From Brachybacterium sacelli (GTDB taxonomy: Bacteria; Actinomycetota; Actinomycetes; Actinomycetales; Dermabacteraceae): a stretch of DNA of 64,000 nt. The notes beneath the pieces were generated by a model. It saw only the letters and a program-made list of their open reading frames with translations, had not been told where the DNA came from and did no database searches. The translations under genes were made by a program, and so were the position numbers. The stretch is from assembly GCF_017876545.1 (NCBI RefSeq), contig NZ_JAGIOD010000001.1, positions 558,001 through 622,000 on the forward strand. Direction: 5' to 3'. Each line of letters opens with the position of its first letter. Within the stretch, counting starts at the first letter, position 1. Positions 48,771-59,145 of the stretch are shown here, piece after piece.

Positions 48771-51700
48771 CGGCGGCCCGCCTCCTTCGGTTTCGTGCCG
48801 ACGGTCAGGTGCGAGGTGCCTACCCCGACGCGGCGACGCCGAGGCACGGTCTCGCCCCGGGTGGTGTCCAGCGGGCCCGGCAGCTCGCCCTCGACCGCCT
48901 CGTCGGTCCGTTCCCGGGTGCCCTCGCCCGGCGGGACGGTCCCGGTGGACGCCCCGGCTCCCAGAAGGTTCACCGCGACCATGACCAGGCCCAACACCGC
49001 AAAATACACACCGAGGTCGAAGATCATCGAGGTCGAGACATGGGCCGCCAGAAGGTGACCGTGCAACGGCTCGAGGAATCCGCCCCGGAGGAAACCGATG
49101 ACCCCGGCGCCGAGGGCCACGGTGATGCCGCCTCCAATGAGGAACAACGGCAGGCGGGGCGGTCCGATCGGACGGTCCGTCGAGGTGGACAGGTACATGA
49201 GGGCGACGATCGCGGAACCGACGAGTGCGGCGATGAAGCCGCCGCCGGGCGCATTGTGCCCGCGCAGGAAGAGCATGGTCGAGATGATCCCGAGGATCGG
49301 GGCGGTGATCCGCACCATCAGCTGCAGAGCGGCGGCATTGCCCCAGGCACTGTTGATCGCCCGTTCCGCTGCAGTTCCTTCGCCCCGCAATGCCGGCACC
49401 CTGTCGGCCTCGTCCTCGGAACCACGGCCGCTGTCCGGGTCGATGAACATGTGCCGCACGCTGGAGAGCACTGCGACGATTGCCACGCCGGCCATCCCGA
49501 GCACGGAGAGCTCCCCGAGCGTGTCCAGGGCACGGAACTCCACCAGGATGACGTTGACGATGTTGTGGCCGCCCGTGATCTCCTCGGCGTGCGCGATGTA
49601 GTACTCGGCGACATCACTGCGTCCGCGTCGGCCCGTGAACAGGTACATGCCGGCGCCGGCCGCGAGGCCGACGGCCCCGGCCAGGAGCAGTGCTCCACGG
49701 CGACGGGGGCGTCCGGGGGAGTCGAAGCGTCTCGGAAGGCGCTGCAGCACCAGCATGATCACGATGATCGTCAGCGACTCCACGAGCAGCTGGGTGAGCG
49801 CGACGTCCGGGGCGCCGAGCGCGAGGATCTGCACCGTAGCGAGGATCCCCACCGCCGACAGAGAGACGGCCGCACCCAGCCGGTCGCGCCGTGTGCAGAC
49901 CACGAACACCGCAGCGACCATGAGCACCAGGATCACGCCGTCGACCGGAGCGTTGACGCCGGGGGTCATCGGCGCCAGGTCATCAGCGAGGATCACCAGA
50001 GCTGACAGGACGACGACGGAGAACGCTCCCAGGATCACGGCAAGGTGTCGCATCGGGTCGTCACTGGCGATGGGCCGCACGAGCAGGAGAGCGACGCGCC
50101 TGGCAAGACGATCCACGGCCCCCAGCACCCGAGCACCGTCGACCGGGAACGGGCGCGCCTCCAGGCGCGGGAGCACACGGCGGCGACCGAGGGCGATCAG
50201 CATGCCGAGCACGACCACGGCCACCGTGAGACCCAGCTCCGCCGAGAGACCGTGCCACAGCGCGAGGTGGGGGTGGTGCTCACCGCCGAGGGCCGCATCC
50301 ATCGCGCGGGCCACCGGAGTGTCGAGCACGCCGACGACGAGCGCCAGCGGGAGACCGGCGACGATCGGCAAGGCGGCGGGCCACAGCAGAAGCGGAGCCG
50401 GACGGTGGGCGTCTCGCGCATGCACGAGGGCGCCGGTCCGGTCCGTGCGACGGGAGCGCGAGGACGGGGAACGGGTCTGCGTCGCGGAGGCGTCGAGGCG
50501 GGACAGCATGTCCTCGTCGCGCCCGTCCACGAAGACCCCGAGCACGATCTTCGCGCAGTAGGCGAAGGTGAGCACGCTGGCCCCAGCGATACCGAGGGCG
50601 ATGAGCCAACCAGCCCAGGCCGCCCCCTCGATCTCCAGGGCGCCTGTCAGGAGCGCCTCCTTGGAGACGAAGCCGAGCATCGGCGGCAGCCCTGCCATCG
50701 ACATGCATCCCAGAACGGTCACCACGAAGCTGCCGGGGAGGGCCCGAGCGAGGGCAGGCATCCGCAGAAGTTCGCGGGTGTGGACGGCATGATCGATGAC
50801 CCCGACCATCATGAAGAGCCCGGACTTGAACAGTGCGTGCGCGATGGTGTGCAGCACCGCGGCGAGGATCGCCGCCTCGGTCCCGACGCCGATCAGGGTG
50901 ACGATCAGGCCCAGTTGACTGACCGTCGAGTAGGCCATGAGCTTCTTGAGGTCGGGTTGCTGCAGCGCCAAGAATCCACCGACGAATGCGGTGACGAGGC
51001 CGGCGCAGATCAGCAGCACGTTCCAGGCGATCACGTCGTGGAAGGCCGGGCTGAAGCGCAGCAGCAGGAAGATGCCGGCCTTCACGACGGCAGCGGCATG
51101 CAGGTACGCGGAGACCGGCGTCGCCGCAGCCATCGCGTCGGGCAGCCACACGTGGAAGGGGAACTGGGCGGACTTCGTGCACGCCGCCACCGCGACCAGC
51201 ACTGCGACAAGGGTGGTAAACGCCGGGTCCTTGGCCCAGATGTCGGCTGCGAGCACCTCTGTCACGGAGGAGGTGCCAAGACGCAGGATCATCAGCGAGA
51301 CCGCGGCCAGCAGCGCCAGCCCACCGAGGAACGTGATCAACAGGGTGCGCATCGAGGCCGCCTGGCCCCCGCGACCGGAACGAGCGATGAGGAGGAACGA
51401 CGCGATCGAGGTCAGCTCCCAGGTTACGAACAGCAGCACCAGGTCGTCAGCGAGGACCAGTCCCACCATCGACGCGGTGAACAGCGCCATCACCAGGGAG
51501 AAGCTGAGCTGTGGGCCGGGATCAAGATATCTCGCCGAGTAGGCCAAAACCACGGCACCGATGACGAGAGCGATCATCGCGAACACGATGCCGACGCCGT
51601 CCGCGCGCAGGGCGAAGTCGATGCCCCACTGCGGAGCCCAGGGGACGGAGAACGTCGTGACCGCAGCCTGCGTGGAGCCGCCGAGGACCGCGGATGCGGC

Positions 51701-51844
51701 GGGTACGAGCGCCGCAGTGGCGAGAAGGTACAGCGCAGCGAGGATCCAACAGGCGGAGCGGCCGAGAGCGCGGTCGAGGACCGGGGTGATCGCGACCGTC
51801 GCGACGAGGATCAGCAGGGTCCACAGCACCGACACCGTCAGCAC
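48767..51844 (-). CDS. mnhA: Mrp Na+/H+ antiporter subunits A and B fused
   Basis: The 1025-residue membrane protein joins an NuoL-like MrpA (about residues 1-760) with the MrpB domain (about 845-975). MrpA segments include FVTWELTSIASFLLIA, KSAQFPFHVWLPDAMAAATPVSAYLHAA (about 233-260) and LHTIAHALFKSGLFMMVG (about 331-348). The fusion end includes RITAPILGIISTMLFLRGHNAPGGGFIAALVGSAIVALMYL. This A/B fusion is usual in actinobacteria. The start is GTG at 51844; a preceding ATG frame stops early. The operon order AB-C-D-E-F-G is complete, so it should expel Na+ in exchange for H+ and help pH homeostasis. Confidence 0.93.
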   Translation of the reverse strand: MLTVSVLWTLLILVATVAITPVLDRALGRSACWILAALYLLATAALVPAASAVLGGSTQAAVTTFSVPWAPQWGIDFALRADGVGIVFAMIALVIGAVVLAYSARYLDPGPQLSFSLVMALFTASMVGLVLADDLVLLFVTWELTSIASFLLIARSGRGGQAASMRTLLITFLGGLALLAAVSLMILRLGTSSVTEVLAADIWAKDPAFTTLVAVLVAVAACTKSAQFPFHVWLPDAMAAATPVSAYLHAAAVVKAGIFLLLRFSPAFHDVIAWNVLLICAGLVTAFVGGFLALQQPDLKKLMAYSTVSQLGLIVTLIGVGTEAAILAAVLHTIAHALFKSGLFMMVGVIDHAVHTRELLRMPALARALPGSFVVTVLGCMSMAGLPPMLGFVSKEALLTGALEIEGAAWAGWLIALGIAGASVLTFAYCAKIVLGVFVDGRDEDMLSRLDASATQTRSPSSRSRRTDRTGALVHARDAHRPAPLLLWPAALPIVAGLPLALVVGVLDTPVARAMDAALGGEHHPHLALWHGLSAELGLTVAVVVLGMLIALGRRRVLPRLEARPFPVDGARVLGAVDRLARRVALLLVRPIASDDPMRHLAVILGAFSVVVLSALVILADDLAPMTPGVNAPVDGVILVLMVAAVFVVCTRRDRLGAAVSLSAVGILATVQILALGAPDVALTQLLVESLTIIVIMLVLQRLPRRFDSPGRPRRRGALLLAGAVGLAAGAGMYLFTGRRGRSDVAEYYIAHAEEITGGHNIVNVILVEFRALDTLGELSVLGMAGVAIVAVLSSVRHMFIDPDSGRGSEDEADRVPALRGEGTAAERAINSAWGNAAALQLMVRITAPILGIISTMLFLRGHNAPGGGFIAALVGSAIVALMYLSTSTDRPIGPPRLPLFLIGGGITVALGAGVIGFLRGGFLEPLHGHLLAAHVSTSMIFDLGVYFAVLGLVMVAVNLLGAGASTGTVPPGEGTRERTDEAVEGELPGPLDTTRGETVPRRRRVGVGTSHLTVGTKPKEAGRR

Positions 51845-52128
51845 CCCGGCCCGGGACGGGCGGCGGTGTCGTGGCGGGTCATGACCGGGATTCTAGCGAG
51901 AACACGAGAGCGACCCAACTCGGTCTCCTGCAAGGAAGGCTCGTGCGGCTCGCGCGCGCGAAGAGAAACTCGCCTCGTCGCCGCGCTGCGTGGCCGGTCG
52001 ACCCGCCCCTGATGTGCCCGACGTCACGCTCGCGGCGGCCCGTGTCGATCCGCCGCGGCATCCTGCCAAGGCCGCACGCCCCCGACGACACCTCATGTGG
52101 CGTGCCGCCCCTCGCTCGATGCGGGGAA

Positions 52129-54171
52129 CTACTCGGCGCGGGGCAGCACCTGCACCACGGAGGGCTTGGGGCCCGTGCCGTCGAAGTCCGGGAAGTGGGA
52201 GGTGTGTGCGCCCCATTCGCCGTCCTCGCCCGGGTGTTGGACCGAGACGAAGGCCGTGCGCTCCACGTCGCGGACGATCGGACCGCAGGTCTCTGCCTCG
52301 CGCGGGACGGCCAGGAACTGCTCGACCCGGCCGCGGGCGTCCCCCTCGACGGTCACCCGGAACAGACCGTCGCTGTAGCCGATCCCGTCGGGTGCGCCGT
52401 CGGTCGAGATCCACAGGTTGCCCACCGAGTCGAACGCTAGGTTGTCCGGGCAGGAGATCGGGGAGACCTGCTCCGGGGTGAAGCCGGAGAAGTAGGTCTG
52501 CTCGTCCTGCGCCGGGTCGCCGCAGACCAGCAGCAGGTTCCATGCGAAGGTGGTCGAGGTCTTGTCACCCTGCTCGTCGATCTCCACGACGTGACCGTCC
52601 CGGTTCTCGGTGCGGGGGTTCATCTCGTCGGCCGGGGCCTCGCCCTCGGTGCCGCGATCGCTGTTGTTGGTGCAGGCGACGTACACCCGGCCGGTGAGCA
52701 GCGACGGCTCCACGTCCTCGCAGCGATCCATCTTCGTGGGGCCGACCGCGTCAGCCGCGAGGCGAGTGTTGACCAGGACCTCCTCGACGGTGAAGCCCTC
52801 GACCTGCGAGGCGCCGTCGACCACGAGCGGCAGCCACTCCCCGGTGCCGTCGAAGGCGCCGTCGGCGGGCAGCTCCCCGGTGCCGTCGATCTCCGCCTCC
52901 GGCGAGTTCCCGCTGAACCGGGCGACGTACAGGTCGCCCTCCTCCAGCAGGGTCAGGTTGTGCTCGCGGTCGCCTTCGACGTACGTCGCACGGGAGACGA
53001 ACTTGTACAGGTAGTCGAAGACCTCGTCGTCCCCGGAGTAGGCCACGACGTGGCCGTCGTCGGCGACGATGACGTTGGCGCCCTCGTGCTTGAAGCGGCC
53101 GAGCGAGGTGTGCTTCCGCGGGGTGGATTCCGGGTCGAAGGGATCGACCTCGACGATCCAGCCGAAGCGGTTCGGCTCGTTCTCGTACCCCTCGGTGCGG
53201 GCGTCGAAGCGCTCGTGCTTCGCCTCCCAGTTCCGGGCGGTCTCCTCGTCGGCCAGTCCGTAGCGCTTCTCCGCCTCCGAGGTGCCGGTGGCGCGGAAGT
53301 AGCCATGGAAGTTCTCCTCGCCCGAGAGCAGGGTGCCCCAGGGGGTCAGACCGCCCGAGCAGTTGCCCAGAGTGCCCAGGACGGTGCGGCCCTCGGGGTC
53401 CGCGGTGGTGCGGGTCAGCTCGCTGCCGGCGGCGGGGCCGTCGAGCGTGAACTCGGTGTCCAGCAGGATGCGTCGGTTCAGCTCCGCCCCGCGGACGTAG
53501 GCGTACGGGGAGCTGGTGTCCTCCCGCTCCAGCTCGACGACGGTGAGGCCGTGGGCGGCCATGCCGATCTCGAGCACGGCGTCCTCGTCGGTCTCCGGCG
53601 GGAACATGATGTTCTCGTTCGTGTACTCGTGATTGACGAACATGACGGCGCGCTTGCCGTCGCTGTCCGGGATCTCCTGGAGCTCCGTGTAGTCGTTGTT
53701 GTAGCCGAACTGGCGCTTCTGGGCCTCGGCGCTCTGGGCGTCCCACTCGAAGTCGGGGGCGTCCTCGAACAGCGGGTCGCCCCAGCTGATGACGGGATGC
53801 CAGTCGAAGCCCTCGGGCACCGTGAACTCGTCGGTCTCCGCGTCGACCGGCGCGATCGCCGTGAAGGAGAGCTCGGTCCCGTTGGGCGTCGGGCCCTCCG
53901 CCGTCCCCGTCGTGGACCCCTCCTCGGCGGGGGTGGGCCCCGAGCAGGCCCCCAGGGTGCCGGCGAGCGCGATCGTGAGCGCGCCGCCGGTGCCCCCCAG
54001 CACGGTCCGGCGGGACAGCGCCGCGGAGGCGATGTCGCGGAACGTGGAGTTGTCGGAGTGGTTGCACGGGCCCGCGGCGCACTGGTTGGCGCACTTGAGC
54101 GCGCAGGTCACCGCGGAGCGCTTGCCGCGCACCGCATCCTTCATCAGGAGCGGGAGGTCGATCAGAGCCAT
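52129..54171 (-). CDS. PhoX-type alkaline phosphatase (DUF839), secreted
   Basis: The 680-residue protein has a DUF839/PhoX domain over about residues 90-680. The N-terminus holds a CALKCANQCAAGPC cluster (about 23-36), then a twin-arginine signal, LSRRTVLGGTGGALTIALAG (about 52-71), ending in GACSGP, a lipobox-like cysteine. VNHEYTNENIMFPPE (about 150-164), LSGEENFHGYF (about 276-286) and GWIVEVDPFDP (about 331-341) are PhoX landmarks for Ca/Fe coordination. PhoX releases phosphate from esters outside the cell. AAAGGA precedes the ATG. No complete PHO box was seen; one half-site lies 107 bp upstream. Confidence 0.88.
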   Translation of the reverse strand: MALIDLPLLMKDAVRGKRSAVTCALKCANQCAAGPCNHSDNSTFRDIASAALSRRTVLGGTGGALTIALAGTLGACSGPTPAEEGSTTGTAEGPTPNGTELSFTAIAPVDAETDEFTVPEGFDWHPVISWGDPLFEDAPDFEWDAQSAEAQKRQFGYNNDYTELQEIPDSDGKRAVMFVNHEYTNENIMFPPETDEDAVLEIGMAAHGLTVVELEREDTSSPYAYVRGAELNRRILLDTEFTLDGPAAGSELTRTTADPEGRTVLGTLGNCSGGLTPWGTLLSGEENFHGYFRATGTSEAEKRYGLADEETARNWEAKHERFDARTEGYENEPNRFGWIVEVDPFDPESTPRKHTSLGRFKHEGANVIVADDGHVVAYSGDDEVFDYLYKFVSRATYVEGDREHNLTLLEEGDLYVARFSGNSPEAEIDGTGELPADGAFDGTGEWLPLVVDGASQVEGFTVEEVLVNTRLAADAVGPTKMDRCEDVEPSLLTGRVYVACTNNSDRGTEGEAPADEMNPRTENRDGHVVEIDEQGDKTSTTFAWNLLLVCGDPAQDEQTYFSGFTPEQVSPISCPDNLAFDSVGNLWISTDGAPDGIGYSDGLFRVTVEGDARGRVEQFLAVPREAETCGPIVRDVERTAFVSVQHPGEDGEWGAHTSHFPDFDGTGPKPSVVQVLPRAE

Positions 54172-54452
54172 GGAGCGGGTCCTTTGCTGTCGAGCGTGCG
54201 AGCGCCCGCAGCCGCGGGCACGACGTCCCGACGATGCGTCAGCAAAATGATCCCCCGCCCACCCGCAGGCGACGGCACCGTGAACTCCGGGCGTCGCGGA
54301 AGGGACACCCGCGCGGATCGGACATCGCCCGCCCGCGTCAGCACGGATCGCAGGCACCCGGCGTCACGGGCCGGTGCCCTCGCGAGGCGCCGGAGGCACG
54401 GACCGGTCACGATGCGGCCCACCGGTGTCGCTCGATCGCCGGTCCGACGGGA

Positions 54453-54866
54453 TCAGAACCGGGTCGGCGCCACGAAGGACTCGGGCTTGACCAGCACCAC
54501 CGGCACCGGCGACTCGATCGCTACCCGCTGCGAGGTCGAGCCCAGCAGGATCTTCCCGATCGGGGTGCGCCGCCGGATGCCGAGCACCACCAGGTCGACG
54601 GCGCCGTGCTCGACGGCGTCGAGGATGTCATCGGCCGGGTCGTCACGCCGGGGGACCGTGCGCAGCTCGTGCTCGAGGCCGGTCTCGGCCAGTCGCTTGG
54701 ACAGCGGCCGCTGATCGGTCACCCCGTGAGCCTTGCGCGGGTCGGGGGCCCGCTCGGAGGCGAGCACGAGCAGCCCCGCTTCGCGCAGCCTCGCCTCCTC
54801 GACGGCGAAGTCGAAGGCGGCCTCGCTGGTGGCGCTCGGGACGTAGGCCAGCAGGATCGTGGTCAT
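54453..54866 (-). CDS. universal stress protein family protein
   Basis: The 137-residue protein is a single UspA domain. ILLAYVPSATSEAAFDFAVEEA (about residues 4-25) is strand 1 and helix 1. DLVVLGIRRRTPIGKILLGSTSQRV (about 91-115) carries the ATP-binding glycines (GxxxxxxxGxxxxGS) and PVPVVLVKPES closes the sheet. It probably binds ATP and modulates stress or transport. GAGGGAG precedes the ATG at 54866. It follows the permease gene on the same strand by 70 bp, so the two are probably co-transcribed; this pairing recurs in bacteria, where Usp proteins act on transporters. Confidence 0.88.
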   Translation of the reverse strand: MTTILLAYVPSATSEAAFDFAVEEARLREAGLLVLASERAPDPRKAHGVTDQRPLSKRLAETGLEHELRTVPRRDDPADDILDAVEHGAVDLVVLGIRRRTPIGKILLGSTSQRVAIESPVPVVLVKPESFVAPTRF

Positions 54867-54936
54867 GGCATCTCCCTCGGGTGTCGATCGATGGGTCGGG
54901 ACGGGTGGACGGGAACGCTGACGTGCCCGGTGACGG

Positions 54937-56385
54937 TCAGCCGAGGTCGTCGGGGTGGCGGATCCGGGTGCGGCGGGCACGGACCGCGCTGTTGTAGAAC
55001 CACGTGATCACGTAGAGCACCAGGCCGATCGCGAGCAGACCGCCGGCGATGACGTAGTTCTGCGTCGGCTGCGCGAGCGGGGTGACCAGGGCGAAGGAGG
55101 TGACTGCGCCGATCACGGGCAGCACCGTCGGGGTCCGGAAGTGCCGGACGTCGACCGTGTCCCGGCGCAGCACCAGCACCGCGATGTTCACCAGAGCGAA
55201 CACGGTCAGCAGCAGCAGGGCGGTGGTCCCGCCGAGCGCGGAGATGGTCTCCTCGGCCAGCACGTAGCGCACGGTGAGCACCAGCGCGAAGGCGAGGGCG
55301 GTGGAGAACAGGATGCCGACCCAGGGGGTGCGACGGGAGCGCAGCACGCCCTTGAGGAAGCCCGGCAGCACGCCCTGCTTGGACATGCCGTACAGCAGGC
55401 GGGAGGCCATCATCATGTTGATCAGCACGGTGTTGGCGACCGCGAAGATCGAGATGAAGGCGAAGATCGTGTCGACCGGGACCCCGGGGGCACCGACCGT
55501 GACGACCGTCAGCAGCGGCGTGGACGCCTCGGTGAGCTCGCCGATCGGGACCACCGCCACGGCGACCACGGAGATCAGCACGTAGACCAGGCCGGTGATC
55601 GACAGGCCGCCGATGAGTGCCCGCGGGAAGTTCTTGACCGGGTCGACGGTCTCCTCGGCCATGTTCACGGAGTCCTCGAAGCCGACCATCGAGAAGAACG
55701 CGAGCGCGGTGGCGCTGACGACGGCCATGAGGAACGTCTTGTCCCCGGGCGTCTCGAACAGGACCACTCGGGAGAAGTCCGCCTTGCCCTCGGCCATCGC
55801 GAAGAAGCCCACCAGCACCACGAGGACGAGACCGGTGAGCTCGATGAGGGTGAGGACCACATTGGCCTTCACCGACTCCGCCACGCCGTACATGTTGATC
55901 ACCGCGACCAGTCCCAGGAAGATCAGGGCGATCGCGGTGGCCGTGCCGCCGGCGGCATCACCCAGGGCGTCCTCGAGCTGGAAAGCCTTCAGGACGTTCT
56001 CCGAGAGGAAGATCGCGCTGGTCGAGGCCGAGGTGATGCCCGAAGACAACACCGCGAAGGTGACCATGAACGTCAGGAAGTGGATCCCGAAGGCCTTGTG
56101 CACGTACAGCGCCGCACCCGCGGCCTGCGGGTACTTGGTGACCATCTCGACGTAGGACAGTGCCGAGACCATCGCGACCGCGAAGGCGATGACGATCGGG
56201 ATCCAGCCCGCGCCGCCCACCTGGCCCGCGACCTCGCCGGTCAGGGCGTACACACCCGTGCCGAGGATGTCGCCGACGATGAACAGCAGCAGGAGCTTGG
56301 GCGTGATCGCCTTCTTCAGCTCCGGCTGGCCCGACGCGTCGGCGCCGTAGGGTGCGATGGGGGCGGTCTCGTGCGACTCGCTCAT
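54937..56385 (-). CDS. APC-superfamily amino-acid permease
   Basis: The 482-residue membrane protein has about 12 helices and the APC start ITPKLLLLFIVGDILGTGVYAL (about residues 27-48; the GDxxGTGVY substrate motif). SVVAVAVVPIGEL (about 275-287) and FAVANTVLINMMMASRLLYGMS (about 318-339) are typical. A charged C-terminus ends RTRIRHPDDLG. The closest resemblance is to the amino-acid permeases that pair with universal stress proteins; the substrate is unknown. GGGAGG precedes the ATG. Confidence 0.9.
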   Translation of the reverse strand: MSESHETAPIAPYGADASGQPELKKAITPKLLLLFIVGDILGTGVYALTGEVAGQVGGAGWIPIVIAFAVAMVSALSYVEMVTKYPQAAGAALYVHKAFGIHFLTFMVTFAVLSSGITSASTSAIFLSENVLKAFQLEDALGDAAGGTATAIALIFLGLVAVINMYGVAESVKANVVLTLIELTGLVLVVLVGFFAMAEGKADFSRVVLFETPGDKTFLMAVVSATALAFFSMVGFEDSVNMAEETVDPVKNFPRALIGGLSITGLVYVLISVVAVAVVPIGELTEASTPLLTVVTVGAPGVPVDTIFAFISIFAVANTVLINMMMASRLLYGMSKQGVLPGFLKGVLRSRRTPWVGILFSTALAFALVLTVRYVLAEETISALGGTTALLLLTVFALVNIAVLVLRRDTVDVRHFRTPTVLPVIGAVTSFALVTPLAQPTQNYVIAGGLLAIGLVLYVITWFYNSAVRARRTRIRHPDDLG

Positions 56386-56505
56386 GGGATCCTCCCGGAC
56401 GGGGTACGTGCGAACCTCTCAGGGCGGCATCGAGCTCTCGGTGAGCATCGTTGCCCAGGGGGCCCGTGAGCGGTTATCGGGCACTCTACCGCGCCGTGTC
56501 CGCTC

Positions 56506-58137
56506 TCACCCTGCGCGGACGGACCCGGCGGCGGTCGGCGTGGCCGGAGCAGCCCCCGCCGGCCCGGCACCGGGAGGCCCCGTCTCCGCCGGCCCCTCGT
56601 CCGTCGGCCGCTCCTCGAGCTCCCGGGAGGTGAGGCGCAGGGTCTGGACCCACTGCCGCGAGGCGTCCGAGCTGATCGCGAGCACTCCGAGCGCCGAGGC
56701 GCCCGCGCCCACCAGCAGCGAATGCGCGACGTCCCCGGTCATCGAGGTCGCGATCGTCAGCCGCCCGACCGCATCGGCGGTGAACAGGGCCATCAGGGCG
56801 ATCCGGGCCCAGCGGCTGCGGCGCAGGACGCCGACCAGCAGCGTCACCAGCACGACGGCGAAGGCGGAGGCCAGGAAGACCCCGTTGCCCTCCGGCAGGA
56901 TCAAGGAGGCGTCGTCGTACCACGCCGTGACGTCCACGCCCAGCAGGCGGGCGACCCACTGTGCGGTGACCAGGCCGGCCTGGAGCAGCACGAGGGCTCC
57001 GGTGAAGACGACCGTCGGCGGCGGCAGGTGGTGGTCGGTCGCGCGGGAGATGATCTCGTGGAAATCGTCGACGGTGCCGTGCCACTGGGCGGAGAGCTCG
57101 TCGCCCAGCTCCGCCCGGGCCCCGCTGCGCGGCCGGGCCGCGGCGAGCGCCGACTGGGCGGTGGCGCGGGCTCGAGCCTTCATCACGGTGGTCCCCGTCG
57201 GCCGGTGGCGCGAGAGCATCATGGCGCTGGCCCCGTCGGAGCGGGCGGCGGCACCGGCGACGTCGATGACGGGCAGGTGACCATCGGTGCGGAAGCGATC
57301 GCCCTGGCCGTTGCGGTCGTGGTACGCGGTGGCGAACTCCTCGATCACCTCGACGGGGATCTCGGGGTCCGCGTAGCGCACGGTGTCGATGAGGAAGTCG
57401 CGCTCGACGTCGATGTTCTCGTCGATGCGGTGGGTGATCTGGAGGGTGAAGAAGGAGAAGCCGACGGCGCGGTCATAGGTGCCGGCCGCCACCCAGTCCG
57501 CGCGGAAGCCGCCCGGCAGCAAGAGGTCCGGGGGCAGCCGCCAGAAGCGCACGTGGTGGCGCTTGGTGGTGGTGCCGCCGACCTCCTGCTGGTAGGTGAA
57601 GTCGTGGCGCCGGCCCATGAGGTACAGGTCGGAGACCGGGGCGGCCGGGAAGGAGCGGCGCAGCAGCGTGGAGCGGACCATCTGCCACGCCGAGGAGAGG
57701 GTGCGCTCCTCCGAGAGCACCCATCCCGCACGCCGCATCGCCACGTGCAGATCCTGCTCGGAGCCGTCGAAGGCCAGGTTGATGGGGTCCGAGAGCACGC
57801 CCTCGGTGGTGCGGGTGCGGCCGAAGAAGTAGTCCGGCAGGTAGATCCAGGTCATCAGCTGATGCAGGCGCGGCAGCGTGATGTAGGTCAGCAGGATCCA
57901 GAATCCCACGAGGTACAGCAGCCGCACCGGTGTCAGCGAGAAGCCCTCGATCAGGTACAGCAGGGCGAGCCAGATCGAGACCACGACGCCGGCGACGATG
58001 AACAAGGTGTCCAGCAGGCCGTACAGCTCGAAGCGCCGCCCCGCGGGGTCGTGGCCCACCGCGTGGTCGTACGCGGGCCGCCCGGCGGGGATCGGACGCT
58101 CGAGGGGCCGCCTGCGTGCCTCGCGCGCCGGTGTCAT
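56506..58137 (-). CDS. LssY-C-domain membrane protein
   Basis: The 543-residue protein has two membrane segments near the N-terminus (about residues 42-62 and 72-92). A large soluble domain follows over about 110-290 with DPINLAFDGSEQDLHVAMRRAGWVL, DLYLMGRRHDFTYQQEV and RHHVRFWRLPP (about 188-198). This is an LssY-C-like pattern. Three or four more helices occur at about 385-500. The LssY-C domain is of unknown function, often joined to membrane phosphatases. The tail (about 515-543) is alanine/proline/glycine-rich. ATG 58137 is chosen; a GTG seven codons upstream is possible. Confidence 0.75.
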   Translation of the reverse strand: MTPAREARRRPLERPIPAGRPAYDHAVGHDPAGRRFELYGLLDTLFIVAGVVVSIWLALLYLIEGFSLTPVRLLYLVGFWILLTYITLPRLHQLMTWIYLPDYFFGRTRTTEGVLSDPINLAFDGSEQDLHVAMRRAGWVLSEERTLSSAWQMVRSTLLRRSFPAAPVSDLYLMGRRHDFTYQQEVGGTTTKRHHVRFWRLPPDLLLPGGFRADWVAAGTYDRAVGFSFFTLQITHRIDENIDVERDFLIDTVRYADPEIPVEVIEEFATAYHDRNGQGDRFRTDGHLPVIDVAGAAARSDGASAMMLSRHRPTGTTVMKARARATAQSALAAARPRSGARAELGDELSAQWHGTVDDFHEIISRATDHHLPPPTVVFTGALVLLQAGLVTAQWVARLLGVDVTAWYDDASLILPEGNGVFLASAFAVVLVTLLVGVLRRSRWARIALMALFTADAVGRLTIATSMTGDVAHSLLVGAGASALGVLAISSDASRQWVQTLRLTSRELEERPTDEGPAETGPPGAGPAGAAPATPTAAGSVRAG

Positions 58138-58254
58138 CGGGTGCGCCCCGGGCTCCACGACCTCATGCGCCCATCGTAGAGGGATGCCCACCGCGCGCTC
58201 CCAGGGACGACGGGGGTACGGTGGCCCGATCCCCCACCGAAGGAGAAAGCTCTC

Positions 58255-59091
58255 ATGACCAGCATCCCCAGCGTCCGCCTCCACGACGGTCACGAGATCC
58301 CCCAGCTCGGCTACGGCGTCTTCAAGGTCGAGAACGAGGTCGCCGCCGACGTGACCACCCAGGCGCTCGAGGCCGGATACCGCCATCTCGACACCGCGAA
58401 GGTCTACGGCAACGAGGAAGGGGTCGGGCGGGCGATCCGCACCGCGGGCATCCCGCGCGAGGAGCTGTTCGTGACCACCAAGCTGTGGAACGACGCGCAG
58501 CGCTTCGACGACGCGATCGCGGCCTGCGAGGCTTCCCTCGAGCGCCTCGGCCTGGACCACATCGACCTGTACCTCGTGCACTGGGCGGTGCCCGCCCAGG
58601 GCACCTACGTCGAGGCGTGGAAGGCCCTGATCGAGCTGCAGGAGCGCGGCCTGGTCCGCTCCATCGGCGTCTCGAACTACCCGGCCGAGCAGCTCCAGGA
58701 GGCCATCGAGGCCACCGGCGTGGTGCCCGCGGTCCACCAGATCGAGCTGCACCCCTACTTCCAGCAGCGCGAGCTGCGCGCGGTCCACGCCGAGCACGGC
58801 ATCGCCACCGAGTCGTGGGGCCCGCTGGGCCAGGGCAAGTCGGATCTGCTCGAGAACCCGGTGATCACCGGCATCGCCTCGGCGCACGGGGCGAGCCCCG
58901 CACAGGTGGTGCTGGCCTGGCACCTCGCCAGCGGCATCGTGACCATCCCGAAGTCGGTCACGCCCTCGCGGATCGTGGACAACCTCGCCGCGGCGCAGCT
59001 GACGCTGACGGCCGACGAGGTCGCGGCGATCGACGAGCTCGACCGCCCCGACGGTCGCGGTGGCGCGGACCCGGCGACCAAGACCTCCTGA
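58255..59091 (+). CDS. aldo-keto reductase (AKR5-like)
   Basis: The 278-residue protein is a complete TIM-barrel aldo-keto reductase. EIPQLGYGVFKVENE (about residues 14-28) opens it. Catalytic residues are D in GYRHLDTAKVYGNEEGVG (about 42-59), with Y at VYGN, K in FVTTKLWN (about 73-80) and H in DLYLVHWAVP (about 103-112). IGVSNY (about 139-144) and IPKSVTPSRIVDN (about 232-244) bind NADPH. The family reduces 2,5-diketo-gluconate, methylglyoxal and many aldehydes. AAGGAGA lies about 10 nt before the ATG. It is cytoplasmic and single. Confidence 0.93.
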   Translation: MTSIPSVRLHDGHEIPQLGYGVFKVENEVAADVTTQALEAGYRHLDTAKVYGNEEGVGRAIRTAGIPREELFVTTKLWNDAQRFDDAIAACEASLERLGLDHIDLYLVHWAVPAQGTYVEAWKALIELQERGLVRSIGVSNYPAEQLQEAIEATGVVPAVHQIELHPYFQQRELRAVHAEHGIATESWGPLGQGKSDLLENPVITGIASAHGASPAQVVLAWHLASGIVTIPKSVTPSRIVDNLAAAQLTLTADEVAAIDELDRPDGRGGADPATKTS

Positions 59092-59145
59092 GCGGCGAGG
59101 CGGCGGGGCCGCGCCCGGGTGAGATGGCTGTGCCCCCGTGCGGTC

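Noticed and set aside
54278..54285. PHO box upstream of the PhoX-type gene
   Set aside because: Only one GTTCAC-like half-site is present; PhoP boxes require direct repeats.
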